This document shows positions 8,286-17,131 of a stretch of DNA of 61,325 bases, piece by piece (position 1 is the first letter of the stretch; the number at the start of each line of letters is the position of its first letter). Made by a program: the position numbers and the translations under genes. Source of the DNA: Lachnospiraceae bacterium (lineage in GTDB: Bacteria > Bacillota > Clostridia > Lachnospirales > Lachnospiraceae); assembly GCA_017476665.1 (NCBI GenBank), contig JAFUZJ010000006.1:1-61325 (forward strand), read 5' to 3'. The notes below the pieces were generated by a model. It was not told where the DNA came from and made no database searches. It saw nothing but the letters and a program-made list of their open reading frames with translations.

Positions 8286-9928
8286 AAATATTGCTGATCA
8301 ACGGAAGTCCGAAAGGAAAGAGAAGTAATTCCCTGAAGCTGGCGCTGCAGTTTATGGAAGGCGTGCAGGCAGCGAAGGAGGCAGAGGGAAGTGCCGTAGA
8401 GATAAGGGAACTGGATGTGGCGGCGATGAAGATCGGGGCATGCAGGGGATGCTTTGCCTGCTGGCAGAGCACACCCGGGGAGTGCTGTATCAAGGACGAC
8501 ATGAGGATGGTACTTGAGGAGCAGATTGCGGCGGATCTGATTGTGTGGAGTTTTCCGCTGTATTATTTTAATGTGCCCGGGATATTGAAAAATCTGATCG
8601 ACAGGCAGCTTCCCATGAATCTGCCCTTTATGAGCAGCCGGGATGACGGCTACGGCAGTGGGAGTCATGATACACGGTATGATATGTCGGGAAAGCGGCA
8701 TGTGTTGATCTCCACCTGCGGGTTTTATTCCGCAAAGGGAAATTATGACAGTGTGTTAAAAATGTTTGACCATTTTCTCGGAAAAGGAAATTACAGTACG
8801 ATCTTCTGCGGGCAGGGAGAGCTGTTCCGCATAAAGGAATTGTCGGCGCGGACGGATGCATATCTGGAGATCGTGCAAAGGGCCGGGAGGGAGTTTGCTG
8901 CGGGCAGCATCTCGGAAGGAACAGCAGCAGAACTGCAGCAGCTTTTGTATCCCAAAGAAGTGTTCGAGGAGATGGCGGATGCAAGCTGGGGCGTGAGTAG
9001 GGAGTCCGGAGAGAAGGAGGCGAAGGATCTGTCTTTCACCAGACAGATGGCGGCGCTGTATCGGAAAGAGGCATGGGACGGCAAGGATCGGGTGCTGGAG
9101 ATGCACTACACGGATTTGGACCATTCCTATCAGATTCTGCTGGGTAAGGACGGCAGCAAGGTGTATACGGACGGCAGCCTGAAAACCACCACACGGATCG
9201 ACACATCGTTTGAGGTGTGGTCCGCAGTGGCCAGAGGCGAGATGGGCGGCGCTGAGGCACTGGGAAAAAAGTTGTACAAAGTAACAGGAGATTTTTCTCT
9301 GATGATCAAGTGGGATGATTTTTTCGGAAGCCCACAGGCGGGCGCGGCGAAAAACAGTGCCGGAAAGCAGGGCGGCGAGGAGTGTCTGCCGCCGTCCATG
9401 ACGACCATGCTGATTCCCTGGATCACATTCTGGATTGCAGTTTCGATCAATGTGGGGATCGGAGCGGTGATCACCCTCGGGGTGCTGGCGCTCATTCCGC
9501 TCATCCTGCGGAAACATGAGTTTGTGATCTGGGATCGGTTGTCCATGGCAGCTGTGGCGGTATTGTCTGTATTGGCTTATATGACGGGAAACGGGAATCT
9601 GGCAACAAATCTGGGTTATCTGGTGTTCGGGTTGATGTGGCTTTTGTCCTGTCCGGCGAAGGAACCGCTCTGTGCCACTTATGTGAAGCACAATTACGGC
9701 GGCGAGATGGCATACAAAAACCCGCTTTTCATGAAGACAAATTATATTCTGGCGGCCTGTTGGGGCGTGCTGTATCTTCTGACCGCGGTGTGGACTTATT
9801 TCCTGCGGCAGGCGGGATTCGGCACGGTGCTGATCGTTGTGAATAATCTGGTTCCGGTTGTCATGGGGGTGTTTACCGCATGGTTTCAGACGTGGTATCC
9901 GGCGTGGCTTGCAGGAGGTGGAAAATAA
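8282..9928 (+). CDS. Flavodoxin-fold NAD(P)H oxidoreductase fused to SCP2-like and membrane domains
   Basis: A 548-residue three-part protein. Residues 1-190 are an NADPH-dependent FMN reductase/flavodoxin_2 domain: LLINGSPKGKRSNS binds flavin phosphate, and the GACRGCFACW segment carries conserved cysteines. Residues about 250-345 look like an SCP2 sterol-carrier-type domain (GKDGSKVYTDGS; ARGEMGGAEALGKKLYKVTGD). From about 375 to the end there are five or six hydrophobic helices. The membrane part is not recognised. It is coupled to padR by a four-base overlap, so a redox or detoxification role on a hydrophobic substrate at the membrane is inferred, not shown. Confidence 0.75.
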   Translation: MKILLINGSPKGKRSNSLKLALQFMEGVQAAKEAEGSAVEIRELDVAAMKIGACRGCFACWQSTPGECCIKDDMRMVLEEQIAADLIVWSFPLYYFNVPGILKNLIDRQLPMNLPFMSSRDDGYGSGSHDTRYDMSGKRHVLISTCGFYSAKGNYDSVLKMFDHFLGKGNYSTIFCGQGELFRIKELSARTDAYLEIVQRAGREFAAGSISEGTAAELQQLLYPKEVFEEMADASWGVSRESGEKEAKDLSFTRQMAALYRKEAWDGKDRVLEMHYTDLDHSYQILLGKDGSKVYTDGSLKTTTRIDTSFEVWSAVARGEMGGAEALGKKLYKVTGDFSLMIKWDDFFGSPQAGAAKNSAGKQGGEECLPPSMTTMLIPWITFWIAVSINVGIGAVITLGVLALIPLILRKHEFVIWDRLSMAAVAVLSVLAYMTGNGNLATNLGYLVFGLMWLLSCPAKEPLCATYVKHNYGGEMAYKNPLFMKTNYILAACWGVLYLLTAVWTYFLRQAGFGTVLIVVNNLVPVVMGVFTAWFQTWYPAWLAGGGK

Positions 9929-9949
9929 GGATTGTATGCAATAAAAAAC

Positions 9950-9977
9950 TTGCATAAACTGATTCCTATGGTACAAT
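9950..9977 (+). promoter_or_regulatory. Candidate promoter of peptide ABC operon
   Basis: TTGCAT (9950-9955), 16-base spacer, TACAAT (9972-9977), about 50 bases before the binding-protein gene. Confidence 0.5.
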
Positions 9978-10030
9978 GATGGTGACAATTAAATAATGAG
10001 AGATTTATCTAAGAAGAGGAGAAGAAGATT

Positions 10031-11623
10031 ATGAAAAGACGAATCAGCGTTTACTTCATGACAGCACTTCTGTTGATGACTGCACTGGGCGGATGCGCAG
10101 GCGGTACACAAAAGCCTTCGGAGGATAAGTCCTCTCTGGAATCCACAGTAGCAGAGAGTTCGCAGAGCACAAATACTGCGACGGAACCTGTCTACGGGGG
10201 AAAAGTTGTTGTAGGTATACAGCAGGATATGGATAGTCTTGACCCACACAAAGCAACTGCGGCAGGAACTAAGGAAATTCTGTTCAACATTTTCGAGGGA
10301 CTGGTAAAACCGGACCCCAATGGAAATCTGATCAATGCAGTAGCCAGTGATTACAGCATTTCCGAGGATGGCTTGACTTACACATTCACTTTGCGTGAGG
10401 GTGTTAAGTTCCATAACGGAAACAATGTAACAACGGAAGACATCAAATATTCTCTGGAAAGAGCTTCGGGACTTCTGGATGGCACAGCGCTGATTTCCAG
10501 CTTGAGCGCCGATAAGGGCGGTATCACAAAGGTAGATATTCTGAATGACAATACGGTTCAGGTATCCGTGAGCAGTGCAAATCTGGAGTTGATCTATAGC
10601 TTTACCGCAGCAATTATCCCTGCGGGGAGCGGAGAGGATCCGGAGGCACAGCCGGTGGGTACGGGACCGTTTTCTTTTGTTTCGTACAAACCTCAGGAGA
10701 GTGTTGTACTGAAAAAGAATGCGGACTATTGGCAGAAAGGTCTGCCCTATCTGGACGAGGTGGATTTTAAGATCGTCAACAGTGCGGACACAGCACTGCT
10801 GGAGCTGCAGGGCGGTTCCATTGACGTTTATCCCTACCTGACAGATTCCCAGGCCACAGAGCTGCAGGGCAAGCTTCAGGTGCTTGCGGCGCCTTCTAAT
10901 GTGGTGCAGGCTCTGTTTTTGAACAATGCGGATGAGACTCTGCAGGATGTGAGGGTGCGTCAGGCCATCTGCTATGCGCTGGACAGAGATTCCATCAATG
11001 ACTTTGTATTCGGCGGAAATGCTGCAGTTGTGAGCTGCGCAATGCTTCCCACCATGCAGAGTTATTATGAGGATCTGAATTCTGTTTACGGTACAAGCGG
11101 CAATGCGGAGAAAGCCAAGGAGCTGCTTACAGAGGCGGGATACCCCGACGGAATCGATTTTACGATCCAGGTGCCTTCCAACTATGAAGTGCATATGCAG
11201 ACCGCAGAGGTTGTGGCAGAGCATCTGAATGCGGCAAACATTCACACCACCGTCGTACCGGTAGAGTGGGAGACCTGGCTGAGCGATGTTTACACCGGAC
11301 GGAAATATCAGGGCACCATCAGCGGCATCACCACGGATATGACCCCCGGATATTTGTTGAACCGTTTCCAGACCGAGTCTTCCAAGAACTTCATCAATTA
11401 TTCGAATGCAGACTTTGACGCGACTTACGCGAAGGCAGCAGCGAGTCTTGATCTGGCAGAAAAAGCAGGATATTATAAAGAACTGCAGAAGCTGATGGCA
11501 GAGGATGCGGGAACGGCATTTCTTTCCGTACCGCCCATCACAGTGGCCATCAAGCCGGAACTGGAGGGATATACCTTCTATCCTGTGTATGTGCAGGATA
11601 TGAGTGTGGTAAGATATAAATAA
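10031..11623 (+). CDS. Oligopeptide/nickel-type ABC transporter substrate-binding lipoprotein
   Basis: A 530-residue solute-binding family 5 lipoprotein. The signal peptide ends at a lipobox (LGGC, Cys21), followed by a Ser/Thr-rich linker. The mature part shows the family hallmark around residue 75 (QQDMDSLDPHKA), the GLTYTFTLREGVKFHNG motif, and a YALDRDSIN segment. Family members bind peptides, glutathione, opines, heme or nickel; nothing visible here decides among them. First gene of a four-gene operon with both permeases and a fused ATPase. Confidence 0.87.
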   Translation: MKRRISVYFMTALLLMTALGGCAGGTQKPSEDKSSLESTVAESSQSTNTATEPVYGGKVVVGIQQDMDSLDPHKATAAGTKEILFNIFEGLVKPDPNGNLINAVASDYSISEDGLTYTFTLREGVKFHNGNNVTTEDIKYSLERASGLLDGTALISSLSADKGGITKVDILNDNTVQVSVSSANLELIYSFTAAIIPAGSGEDPEAQPVGTGPFSFVSYKPQESVVLKKNADYWQKGLPYLDEVDFKIVNSADTALLELQGGSIDVYPYLTDSQATELQGKLQVLAAPSNVVQALFLNNADETLQDVRVRQAICYALDRDSINDFVFGGNAAVVSCAMLPTMQSYYEDLNSVYGTSGNAEKAKELLTEAGYPDGIDFTIQVPSNYEVHMQTAEVVAEHLNAANIHTTVVPVEWETWLSDVYTGRKYQGTISGITTDMTPGYLLNRFQTESSKNFINYSNADFDATYAKAAASLDLAEKAGYYKELQKLMAEDAGTAFLSVPPITVAIKPELEGYTFYPVYVQDMSVVRYK

Positions 11624-11644
11624 AAAAGAATAGGAGAAGCAGCC

Positions 11645-12619
11645 ATGCAATACCGGATGACCAAATTAATTGGCAAGAAACTCATAACTCTCATTATGAC
11701 ATTGTTTCTGGTATCTGTGGCTGCTTTTCTTGCGTTTCAGATTATTCCCGGTGATGTGGTGAATGCCATTCTGGGGACGGAGGCGACGCCGGAGCGGGAG
11801 GCCAAACTGCGGGAGGAACTGGGGCTGAACGATCCCCCGGTGGTGCGGTATCTGCACTGGATCGGGGGCGTGTTAAAAGGGGATCTGGGGCGGAGTTACC
11901 GTTACTCCAAATCAATGAACGAGATGATGCCGGTGGCGGAGCTGATCGGCGATAAGCTGCCTGTGACGCTCTGGCTGGCGGCTTTGGCTGTTTTGATCAT
12001 CATTGTGGTGTCGATTCCGCTGGGCGTGCTCTGGGCACAGGGGAAAAGCCGCTTTCTGGACGTACTTTTCAATGTGCTGACACAGACGGTGATGGCGATT
12101 CCATCGTTTTTTCTGGGAATTCTGGTGACTTATCTTTTCGGTATGGTGCTGCACTGGTTTCAACCTGGCGGCTATGTGAGCTATCAGACTGACTTTTGGG
12201 GATTTCTGGGTTATCTGGTTTTCCCTGCTATTTCTGTGGCAATTCCGAAGATTGCCATGACGGCGCGTTTCCTGCGCAATTCCATGTTGACGGAAAAATC
12301 AGCGGACTATGTGCGCACAGCCAAGAGCAAGGGCTGTACGGACAGACAGGTGATGTACGGGCATGTGCTGCGCAATGCGATGATGCCGGTAGTTACGTTT
12401 CTGGGCATGATCATTGCCGAGATCGTGGCGGGCAGTATCGTTGTGGAGCAGGTGTTCGGACTTCCCGGGGTGGGAAGATTACTGATCAGTTCCATCTCCA
12501 ACCGGGATTTCCCGGTGGTGGAGATTCTGATCCTGTATATTACGGCGGTGGTGATCATCGTTTACTTTCTGGTGGATCTGCTGTACCGGGTGATCGATCC
12601 GAGGATCCGGGAGATGTAG
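11645..12619 (+). CDS. Peptide-type ABC transporter permease (DppB-like)
   Basis: A 324-residue permease with an N-terminal membrane segment (about 10-30), a large extracytoplasmic loop containing ELGLNDPPVVRYLHW and GDLGRSYRYS, and a five-helix BPD transport domain. The EAA-type loop carries DYVRTAKSKGC near residue 220. The protein ends in VIDPRIRE, typical of DppB/OppB. It starts 21 bases after the binding-protein gene. It pairs with the 12624 product to form the import channel. Confidence 0.87.
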   Translation: MQYRMTKLIGKKLITLIMTLFLVSVAAFLAFQIIPGDVVNAILGTEATPEREAKLREELGLNDPPVVRYLHWIGGVLKGDLGRSYRYSKSMNEMMPVAELIGDKLPVTLWLAALAVLIIIVVSIPLGVLWAQGKSRFLDVLFNVLTQTVMAIPSFFLGILVTYLFGMVLHWFQPGGYVSYQTDFWGFLGYLVFPAISVAIPKIAMTARFLRNSMLTEKSADYVRTAKSKGCTDRQVMYGHVLRNAMMPVVTFLGMIIAEIVAGSIVVEQVFGLPGVGRLLISSISNRDFPVVEILILYITAVVIIVYFLVDLLYRVIDPRIREM

Positions 12620-12623
12620 GAAA

Positions 12624-13454
12624 ATGGGGAAAGGTGCAATGGGCAAGTTTAAGAATCTTTATTTCTGGATCGGACTGTTTATGACGGTGATCGCGCTGGT
12701 CTGGGCGGTGCTTGGGTTTTTCTGGACGCCGTACAGCACCACGGCCATGTCGGCGGCGGAGAAGTTTCAGGCGCCGTCCCTGCGGCATCTGTTTGGAACC
12801 GATAATTTCGGCAGGGATATTTTTTCCCGCGTGATGAAGGGGGCCGGGACGACGGTTCTGGTCGGAACATTGGTGGTGTTGATCTCCGGCGGGCTGGGAA
12901 TTCTGATCGGCGCACTGACCGGATATTTCGGCGGAATCCTGGACGAGTTTGTCATGCGGTTCGTGGATGCTGTCAATGGGTTTCCCAGCATTCTGCTGGC
13001 GTTAGTAATGATCAGCATATTGGAAAGCGGCAGACACAATCTGATCCTGTCGTTGGGGATTGTGTTTACGCCCAGCTTTATCCGGATCGTGCGCAGTGAA
13101 TTTATCCGGCTGCGAGACGCGGATTATATCAGCCGGGCAAGGCTGATGGGGGTGGGAAAACTGCGCATCTTGTTCGTACACATCCTGCCGAATATTTTTT
13201 CCACATTCTGGGTATCGGTGATGATCGGATTTAACAATGCGATCCTGGCGGAGTCCGGCATGAGTTATTTAGGGATCGGTGTGCTGCCGCCGAATGCCAG
13301 TCTGGGGAACATGTTGTCGGATGCACAGGGATATCTGATGCGGGCGCCCTGGTATGCATTGGCGCCGGGACTGACCATTGTGTGGATCGTGTTGGGCTTT
13401 TCCCTTTTGAGTGAAGGCATCCGCAGAAATGCAGGGGAGGTGAGCGGGCTATGA
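12624..13454 (+). CDS. Peptide-type ABC transporter permease (DppC-like)
   Basis: A 276-residue permease of the DppC/OppC class. An N-terminal helix (about 12-32) is followed by the FGTDNFGRDIFSRVM segment that marks this class, then five helices with the DYISRARLMGVG coupling loop near residue 170. A second in-frame ATG at 12639 is closer to an AGGTGC stretch, so the true start could be five codons later. Its end overlaps the ATPase gene by four bases. Confidence 0.87.
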   Translation: MGKGAMGKFKNLYFWIGLFMTVIALVWAVLGFFWTPYSTTAMSAAEKFQAPSLRHLFGTDNFGRDIFSRVMKGAGTTVLVGTLVVLISGGLGILIGALTGYFGGILDEFVMRFVDAVNGFPSILLALVMISILESGRHNLILSLGIVFTPSFIRIVRSEFIRLRDADYISRARLMGVGKLRILFVHILPNIFSTFWVSVMIGFNNAILAESGMSYLGIGVLPPNASLGNMLSDAQGYLMRAPWYALAPGLTIVWIVLGFSLLSEGIRRNAGEVSGL

Positions 13455-15082
13455 GTAAGGCGACAGCCGAGACAATCGTCAGGATAGAAGACCTCTCCGT
13501 AAACTTTGATGCGACACAGGCTGTGGAGCATGTGAATCTGGAAGTGGCTGCGGGAGAAATCGTAGGTATCGTGGGAGAATCCGGTTCCGGAAAATCCGTG
13601 ACGGCGCTGACGCTGATGGGGCTTGTGGCGGACAGTGCGACCATGGGAACCGGTCGGATCCTGTTTGGTGATACGGTGCTGCAGGAGGCGGGGAAGCCGC
13701 GGGATAAGGCTTTGTACAGACGGTTTCAGGGCGAGCAGATGACCATGGTGTTTCAGGAGCCGATGACTTCCCTGAATCCTACGAAAAAAGTGGGTGTGCA
13801 GGTGGAGGAGATGCTCCTGCTGCACACAGAACTGTCGAAAGAAGAACGGCATCAAAGGGTATGTGACAGTTTCTTGAGCGTGGGCTTAAAGGAGCCGGAG
13901 AAGGTTTTTGCTTCCTATCCGCACCAGCTTTCCGGCGGAATGCGGCAGCGGGCGATGATCGCCATGGCGACGATTCTGCATCCTAAGCTGATCGTGGCGG
14001 ACGAGCCCACCACAGCATTGGATGTGACGATACAAAACCAGATCATAGAGTTGCTGCGTGAGATCAATCAAAAAGAGAAAAATGCCATGATCTTTATCAC
14101 CCATGATCTGAATCTGGCGAGGCGGTTATGCCATAGGATTGCTGTGATGAAAGACGGGCAGGTGGTGGAGTGCGGTGCGACGGAAGATGTGTTTGCAGAT
14201 CCGAAAGCAGATTATACAAAGCGGCTGATCGAGGCCGTGCCGTCGCGGATGAAACCTAAGGTGCAGGTGACGGTGCCGGAGGGCGTGGAAACTGGAAGTG
14301 CGGCAGCAGGCGATACAGAGCATCGTGCAGAGCGGCAGAAGCCGGTTGCCGTGGTGGAACATTTGAATGTCTATTACCGTGACGGCGGAGGCTTCTTTTC
14401 CCGCAAAGGGAAGCAGAAGGTTGTCAAGGATGCCGATTTTACCATCTATCGCGGAGAGGTATTGGGATTGGTGGGCGAGAGCGGCTGCGGAAAAAGCACG
14501 CTTTCCAAGGCAATCCTGGGAATGAATAAAGAGATCGAGGGAGAGATCAAACACTTTTCCACGAGGCCGCAGATGATCTTCCAGGATCCTTACAGCAGCT
14601 TAAATCCCTGCAAGACAGTGGAGTGGCTGCTCACAGAACCGCTCAGGGCAGCGGGGGAACTGGATGCGGCCTATAAGATGTCGGCGGCGGACAGAAAAGC
14701 GCAGGCATACGATATGCTGCGCAAGATCGGAATGGACGAAAAATATTTGGATCGCAAGCCGTCTCAATTATCCGGGGGACAGCGTCAGCGCATCAGCATC
14801 GGACAGGCGCTGATCACAAGACCGGGGCTGGTGATTGCGGATGAGCCGGTTTCTGCCCTGGATGTGACCTTGCAGGCGCAGATCATGGAGCTGATGCGAA
14901 AACTGCAGGACGAGATGCACATGGCGTATTTATTCATTTCCCATGATATTAATGTGGTGTATCAGATGAGCGACCGGATCATGGTCATGAAGGACGGACA
15001 GATTGTGGAGCAGGGGAAGACGGAGGAAATCTTTCGGTCGCCCAAGGATCCTTATACGCAGATGCTTTTGCGGGAGAGCTGA
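13451..15082 (+). CDS. Fused double ATP-binding protein of peptide ABC transporter (DppD-DppF)
   Basis: A 543-residue protein in which the two ATPases of a Dpp/Opp transporter are joined. The first half (about 10-265) has Walker A GESGSGKSV, LSGGMRQR and LIVADEPTTALD; the second half (about 300-540) has GESGCGKST, LSGGQRQR and LVIADEPVSALD. Both halves keep a FISHD or FITHD switch. A variable linker around 265-300 replaces the usual oligopeptide-transporter C-terminal tail of DppD. The fusion fixes a one-to-one heterodimer for the permease pair encoded just upstream. The Cys cluster seen in some DppF proteins is absent. Confidence 0.88.
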   Translation: MSKATAETIVRIEDLSVNFDATQAVEHVNLEVAAGEIVGIVGESGSGKSVTALTLMGLVADSATMGTGRILFGDTVLQEAGKPRDKALYRRFQGEQMTMVFQEPMTSLNPTKKVGVQVEEMLLLHTELSKEERHQRVCDSFLSVGLKEPEKVFASYPHQLSGGMRQRAMIAMATILHPKLIVADEPTTALDVTIQNQIIELLREINQKEKNAMIFITHDLNLARRLCHRIAVMKDGQVVECGATEDVFADPKADYTKRLIEAVPSRMKPKVQVTVPEGVETGSAAAGDTEHRAERQKPVAVVEHLNVYYRDGGGFFSRKGKQKVVKDADFTIYRGEVLGLVGESGCGKSTLSKAILGMNKEIEGEIKHFSTRPQMIFQDPYSSLNPCKTVEWLLTEPLRAAGELDAAYKMSAADRKAQAYDMLRKIGMDEKYLDRKPSQLSGGQRQRISIGQALITRPGLVIADEPVSALDVTLQAQIMELMRKLQDEMHMAYLFISHDINVVYQMSDRIMVMKDGQIVEQGKTEEIFRSPKDPYTQMLLRES

Positions 15083-15097
15083 AGAACCAAATTTTTT

Positions 15098-15143
15098 ACA
15101 ACAGCCCCCACCTTTTCATGAATGAAGGGGTGGGGGCTGTTGT
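15098..15143 (+). terminator. Long perfect hairpin after peptide ABC operon
   Basis: A 22-base arm (15098-15119) pairs with 15122-15143 throughout, counting two G-U pairs, with almost no loop. The core is GC-rich (CCCCCACC/GGTGGGGG). No long T run follows on either strand, so termination is likely but could be factor-assisted; the hairpin may also serve as an RNA 3' end stabiliser. Confidence 0.65.
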
Positions 15144-15175
15144 GCTGAAGTTACAAAAAAACTTTATGGAAACTA

Positions 15176-15230
15176 TTGACAAAAGAGACTACAATGAGTA
15201 GACTTGGCAATATAAACTACAAGCAGTAGT
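15176..15230 (+). promoter_or_regulatory. blaI promoter with two dyad operators
   Basis: TTGACA (15176-15181) and TAGACT (15199-15204) have a 17-base spacer. An imperfect dyad ACTAC-N5-GTAGA (15188-15202) lies between them and a perfect dyad ACTAC-N5-GTAGT (15216-15230) follows, centres 28 bases apart. TACA/TGTA-like half-sites of this kind are used by BlaI/MecI repressors. Confidence 0.65.
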
Positions 15231-15247
15231 CTGAAAGGAGAGCGTTT

Positions 15248-15610
15248 ATGTCTGACATTCAATTAGGTGTGATAGAAAGCCGATTTGCGGATATGATTTG
15301 GGCGCATGAGCCTGTATCCTCCACGGAGCTTGTCAAGTTGGCAGAGAAGGAATTTGGCTGGAAGCGGACAACCACACACACGGTCATCAAACGGCTTTGT
15401 GAAAAAGGGCTGTTTGTAAACAATAAAGGGAGCGTCACTTCTATCCTGTCGAGAGAACAATTTTATTCCAGACAGTCACAGAAGTTTGTGGAGGATTCCT
15501 TTGATGGGTCGCTTCCGGCCTTCATTGCTGCGTTTACAAAAGGAGGCAGTCTCTCGCCGGAGGAAGCTGCCGCCATCCGAAAAATGATTGATGAAGCGGA
15601 GGATAAGTAA
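15248..15610 (+). CDS. BlaI/MecI/CopY-family transcriptional repressor
   Basis: A 120-residue winged-helix repressor. Residues 1-75 include the WAHEPVSSTELVKLAEKEFGWKRTTTHTVIKRL helix-turn-helix in two parts and a short wing; the C-terminal helices mediate dimerisation. In characterised relatives the paired membrane protease triggers cleavage of this repressor. Its stop overlaps the start of the BlaR1-like gene by one base (TAATG), giving tight coupling. It most likely represses its own operon through the two dyads upstream. No beta-lactamase gene follows, so its inducer and wider regulon are open. Confidence 0.88.
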   Translation: MSDIQLGVIESRFADMIWAHEPVSSTELVKLAEKEFGWKRTTTHTVIKRLCEKGLFVNNKGSVTSILSREQFYSRQSQKFVEDSFDGSLPAFIAAFTKGGSLSPEEAAAIRKMIDEAEDK

Positions 15611-16950
15611 TGGCACAGACACTTTTTTGGTCGGTAGGCAAACTGTTTTTGCGTGCTGTCAACATAAGCATTACCACAAGCTGGATGATTCTTGCAGTAC
15701 TTTTTATCCGGTTTGTTTTGAAAAAAGGACCAAAGTGGATATCTGTATTGCTGTGGGGCACGGTAGCGCTGCGGCTCATAATGCCCTTTTCGATCGAATC
15801 TGTATTTAGTCTCGTTCCAAGTACGCAGACGTTCCCGGTGAGCTCCATATATAGCAGTGACCCATTGATTGCAAATAATACCTATTACTTTCAGATTAAC
15901 AGCGGTATTTCTGTAATCGACCAAAACAGCTATGTTCTTCAGGATATCAGCACTGGTGCGACGATTAGAAGCAATCTGAGTATTCTGGGGGGCATCTGGT
16001 TGATCGGTTCTGCATTCTTGCTGATATATGCTTTTATCAGTTATCTCAAAATCCGCAGAAAGCTCGGAGAGGCCATTCCTTATCAGGATAACATATGGCT
16101 TTGCGATCAGGTGGAATCACCCTTTATTTTCGGTATTTTCCGCCCACGGATTTATCTCCCATCAAGCCTTGATGAGACAGAGAGAGAATATGTTCTCGCG
16201 CATGAACGCGCGCATCTGAAACGGAAAGATCAGCTCTGGAAACCTTTTGGTTTTCTGCTCCTTGCGTTATACTGGTTTCATCCGCTCATGTGGATTGCCT
16301 ATATCCTGCTATGCCGGGATATCGAGATGGCTTGTGATGAGAAAGTAATCGCCGATATGGAAATGTCAGAAAAGAAAGCCTACGCAAATGCACTTGTTTC
16401 CTGCAGTTTGCAGCGACGGTTGGCACTTGCATGCCCACTGGCCTTTGGCGAGATTGGTGTCAAGGAGCGCGTGAAAGGCGTGTTAAATTATAGGAAGCCT
16501 GCATTATGGGTTATTTTCGCTGCCGGAGTTGTCTGTGTAGTAGTGGCAGTATGCTTTCTGACAAGTCCAAAGTATGAGGAACAGGATTTGTCATTCCTTA
16601 ACTATAAGAGCGCAGTATCTCTGATAGCGCAAAACGGCGTGGATTATGTTATCAATTGTCCTGCTGTGGTAAGTGTAATACAGGTTGGAGGTGCTGATGA
16701 CAGAGAAGTGGCGCAGTATTTGGAAGCATGCGATTGGAGACAAAAAAGATTTCCGCCCCAGAGCCTTTCTTCTCCCGGTTCCGTAACTTTTGTAATTGAA
16801 GAGCACTATCGCATTACGGTATATCAGAAGCCGCGCATCGCATGTGTCCACTTTGAAGGCCAGAACCGATATTACAACATCGGTTCCGAAGATTATAAAT
16901 CAGCACTTGTTCTGTTCCATGCAATGAATCCGAGTGATTTCCATGGCTAG
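15610..16950 (+). CDS. BlaR1-like membrane metalloprotease (peptidase M56)
   Basis: A 446-residue sensor protease with four predicted membrane segments (about 20-38, 48-62, 125-145, 210-232) and a further one near 325. The zinc site HERAH is at 198-202 and the third ligand lies in IEMACDE (Glu239). The extracellular C-terminal region (about 330-446) is only about 115 residues and shows none of the SxxK/SxN/KTG motifs of the penicillin-binding sensor of true BlaR1. It therefore probably senses something other than beta-lactam acylation. It is the last gene of the operon; a strong terminator follows. Confidence 0.85.
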   Translation: MAQTLFWSVGKLFLRAVNISITTSWMILAVLFIRFVLKKGPKWISVLLWGTVALRLIMPFSIESVFSLVPSTQTFPVSSIYSSDPLIANNTYYFQINSGISVIDQNSYVLQDISTGATIRSNLSILGGIWLIGSAFLLIYAFISYLKIRRKLGEAIPYQDNIWLCDQVESPFIFGIFRPRIYLPSSLDETEREYVLAHERAHLKRKDQLWKPFGFLLLALYWFHPLMWIAYILLCRDIEMACDEKVIADMEMSEKKAYANALVSCSLQRRLALACPLAFGEIGVKERVKGVLNYRKPALWVIFAAGVVCVVVAVCFLTSPKYEEQDLSFLNYKSAVSLIAQNGVDYVINCPAVVSVIQVGGADDREVAQYLEACDWRQKRFPPQSLSSPGSVTFVIEEHYRITVYQKPRIACVHFEGQNRYYNIGSEDYKSALVLFHAMNPSDFHG

Positions 16951-17046
16951 GAGATATATGGGGATGCGCATGTAATGGCGGAGGCATTGGATGTTATAAA
17001 GAGAGGCGGTGATAACAGGCAATAGGAAACTTAACCAGTATATAGG

Positions 17047-17103
17047 AAAACACACATGATATCCAAAAACGAGATATAATCAGAATCATGTGTGTTTTTT
17101 ATA
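17047..17103. terminator. Bidirectional terminator between blaR1-like and chemoreceptor genes
   Basis: A perfect 14-base stem (17047-17060 with 17085-17098) is flanked by T on the plus strand and by A on the other side, so it can end both converging units. The rest of 16951-17131 holds no credible gene. Confidence 0.85.
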
Positions 17104-17131
17104 TAATTGTTTATTCTGATCAGAGCAGTGC

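Noticed and set aside
9989-11650. 553-codon minus-strand open frame opposite the peptide-binding protein
   Set aside because: Mirrors the plus-strand gene almost exactly, is rich in Cys/His/Ile typical of antisense frames, and has no ribosome site.
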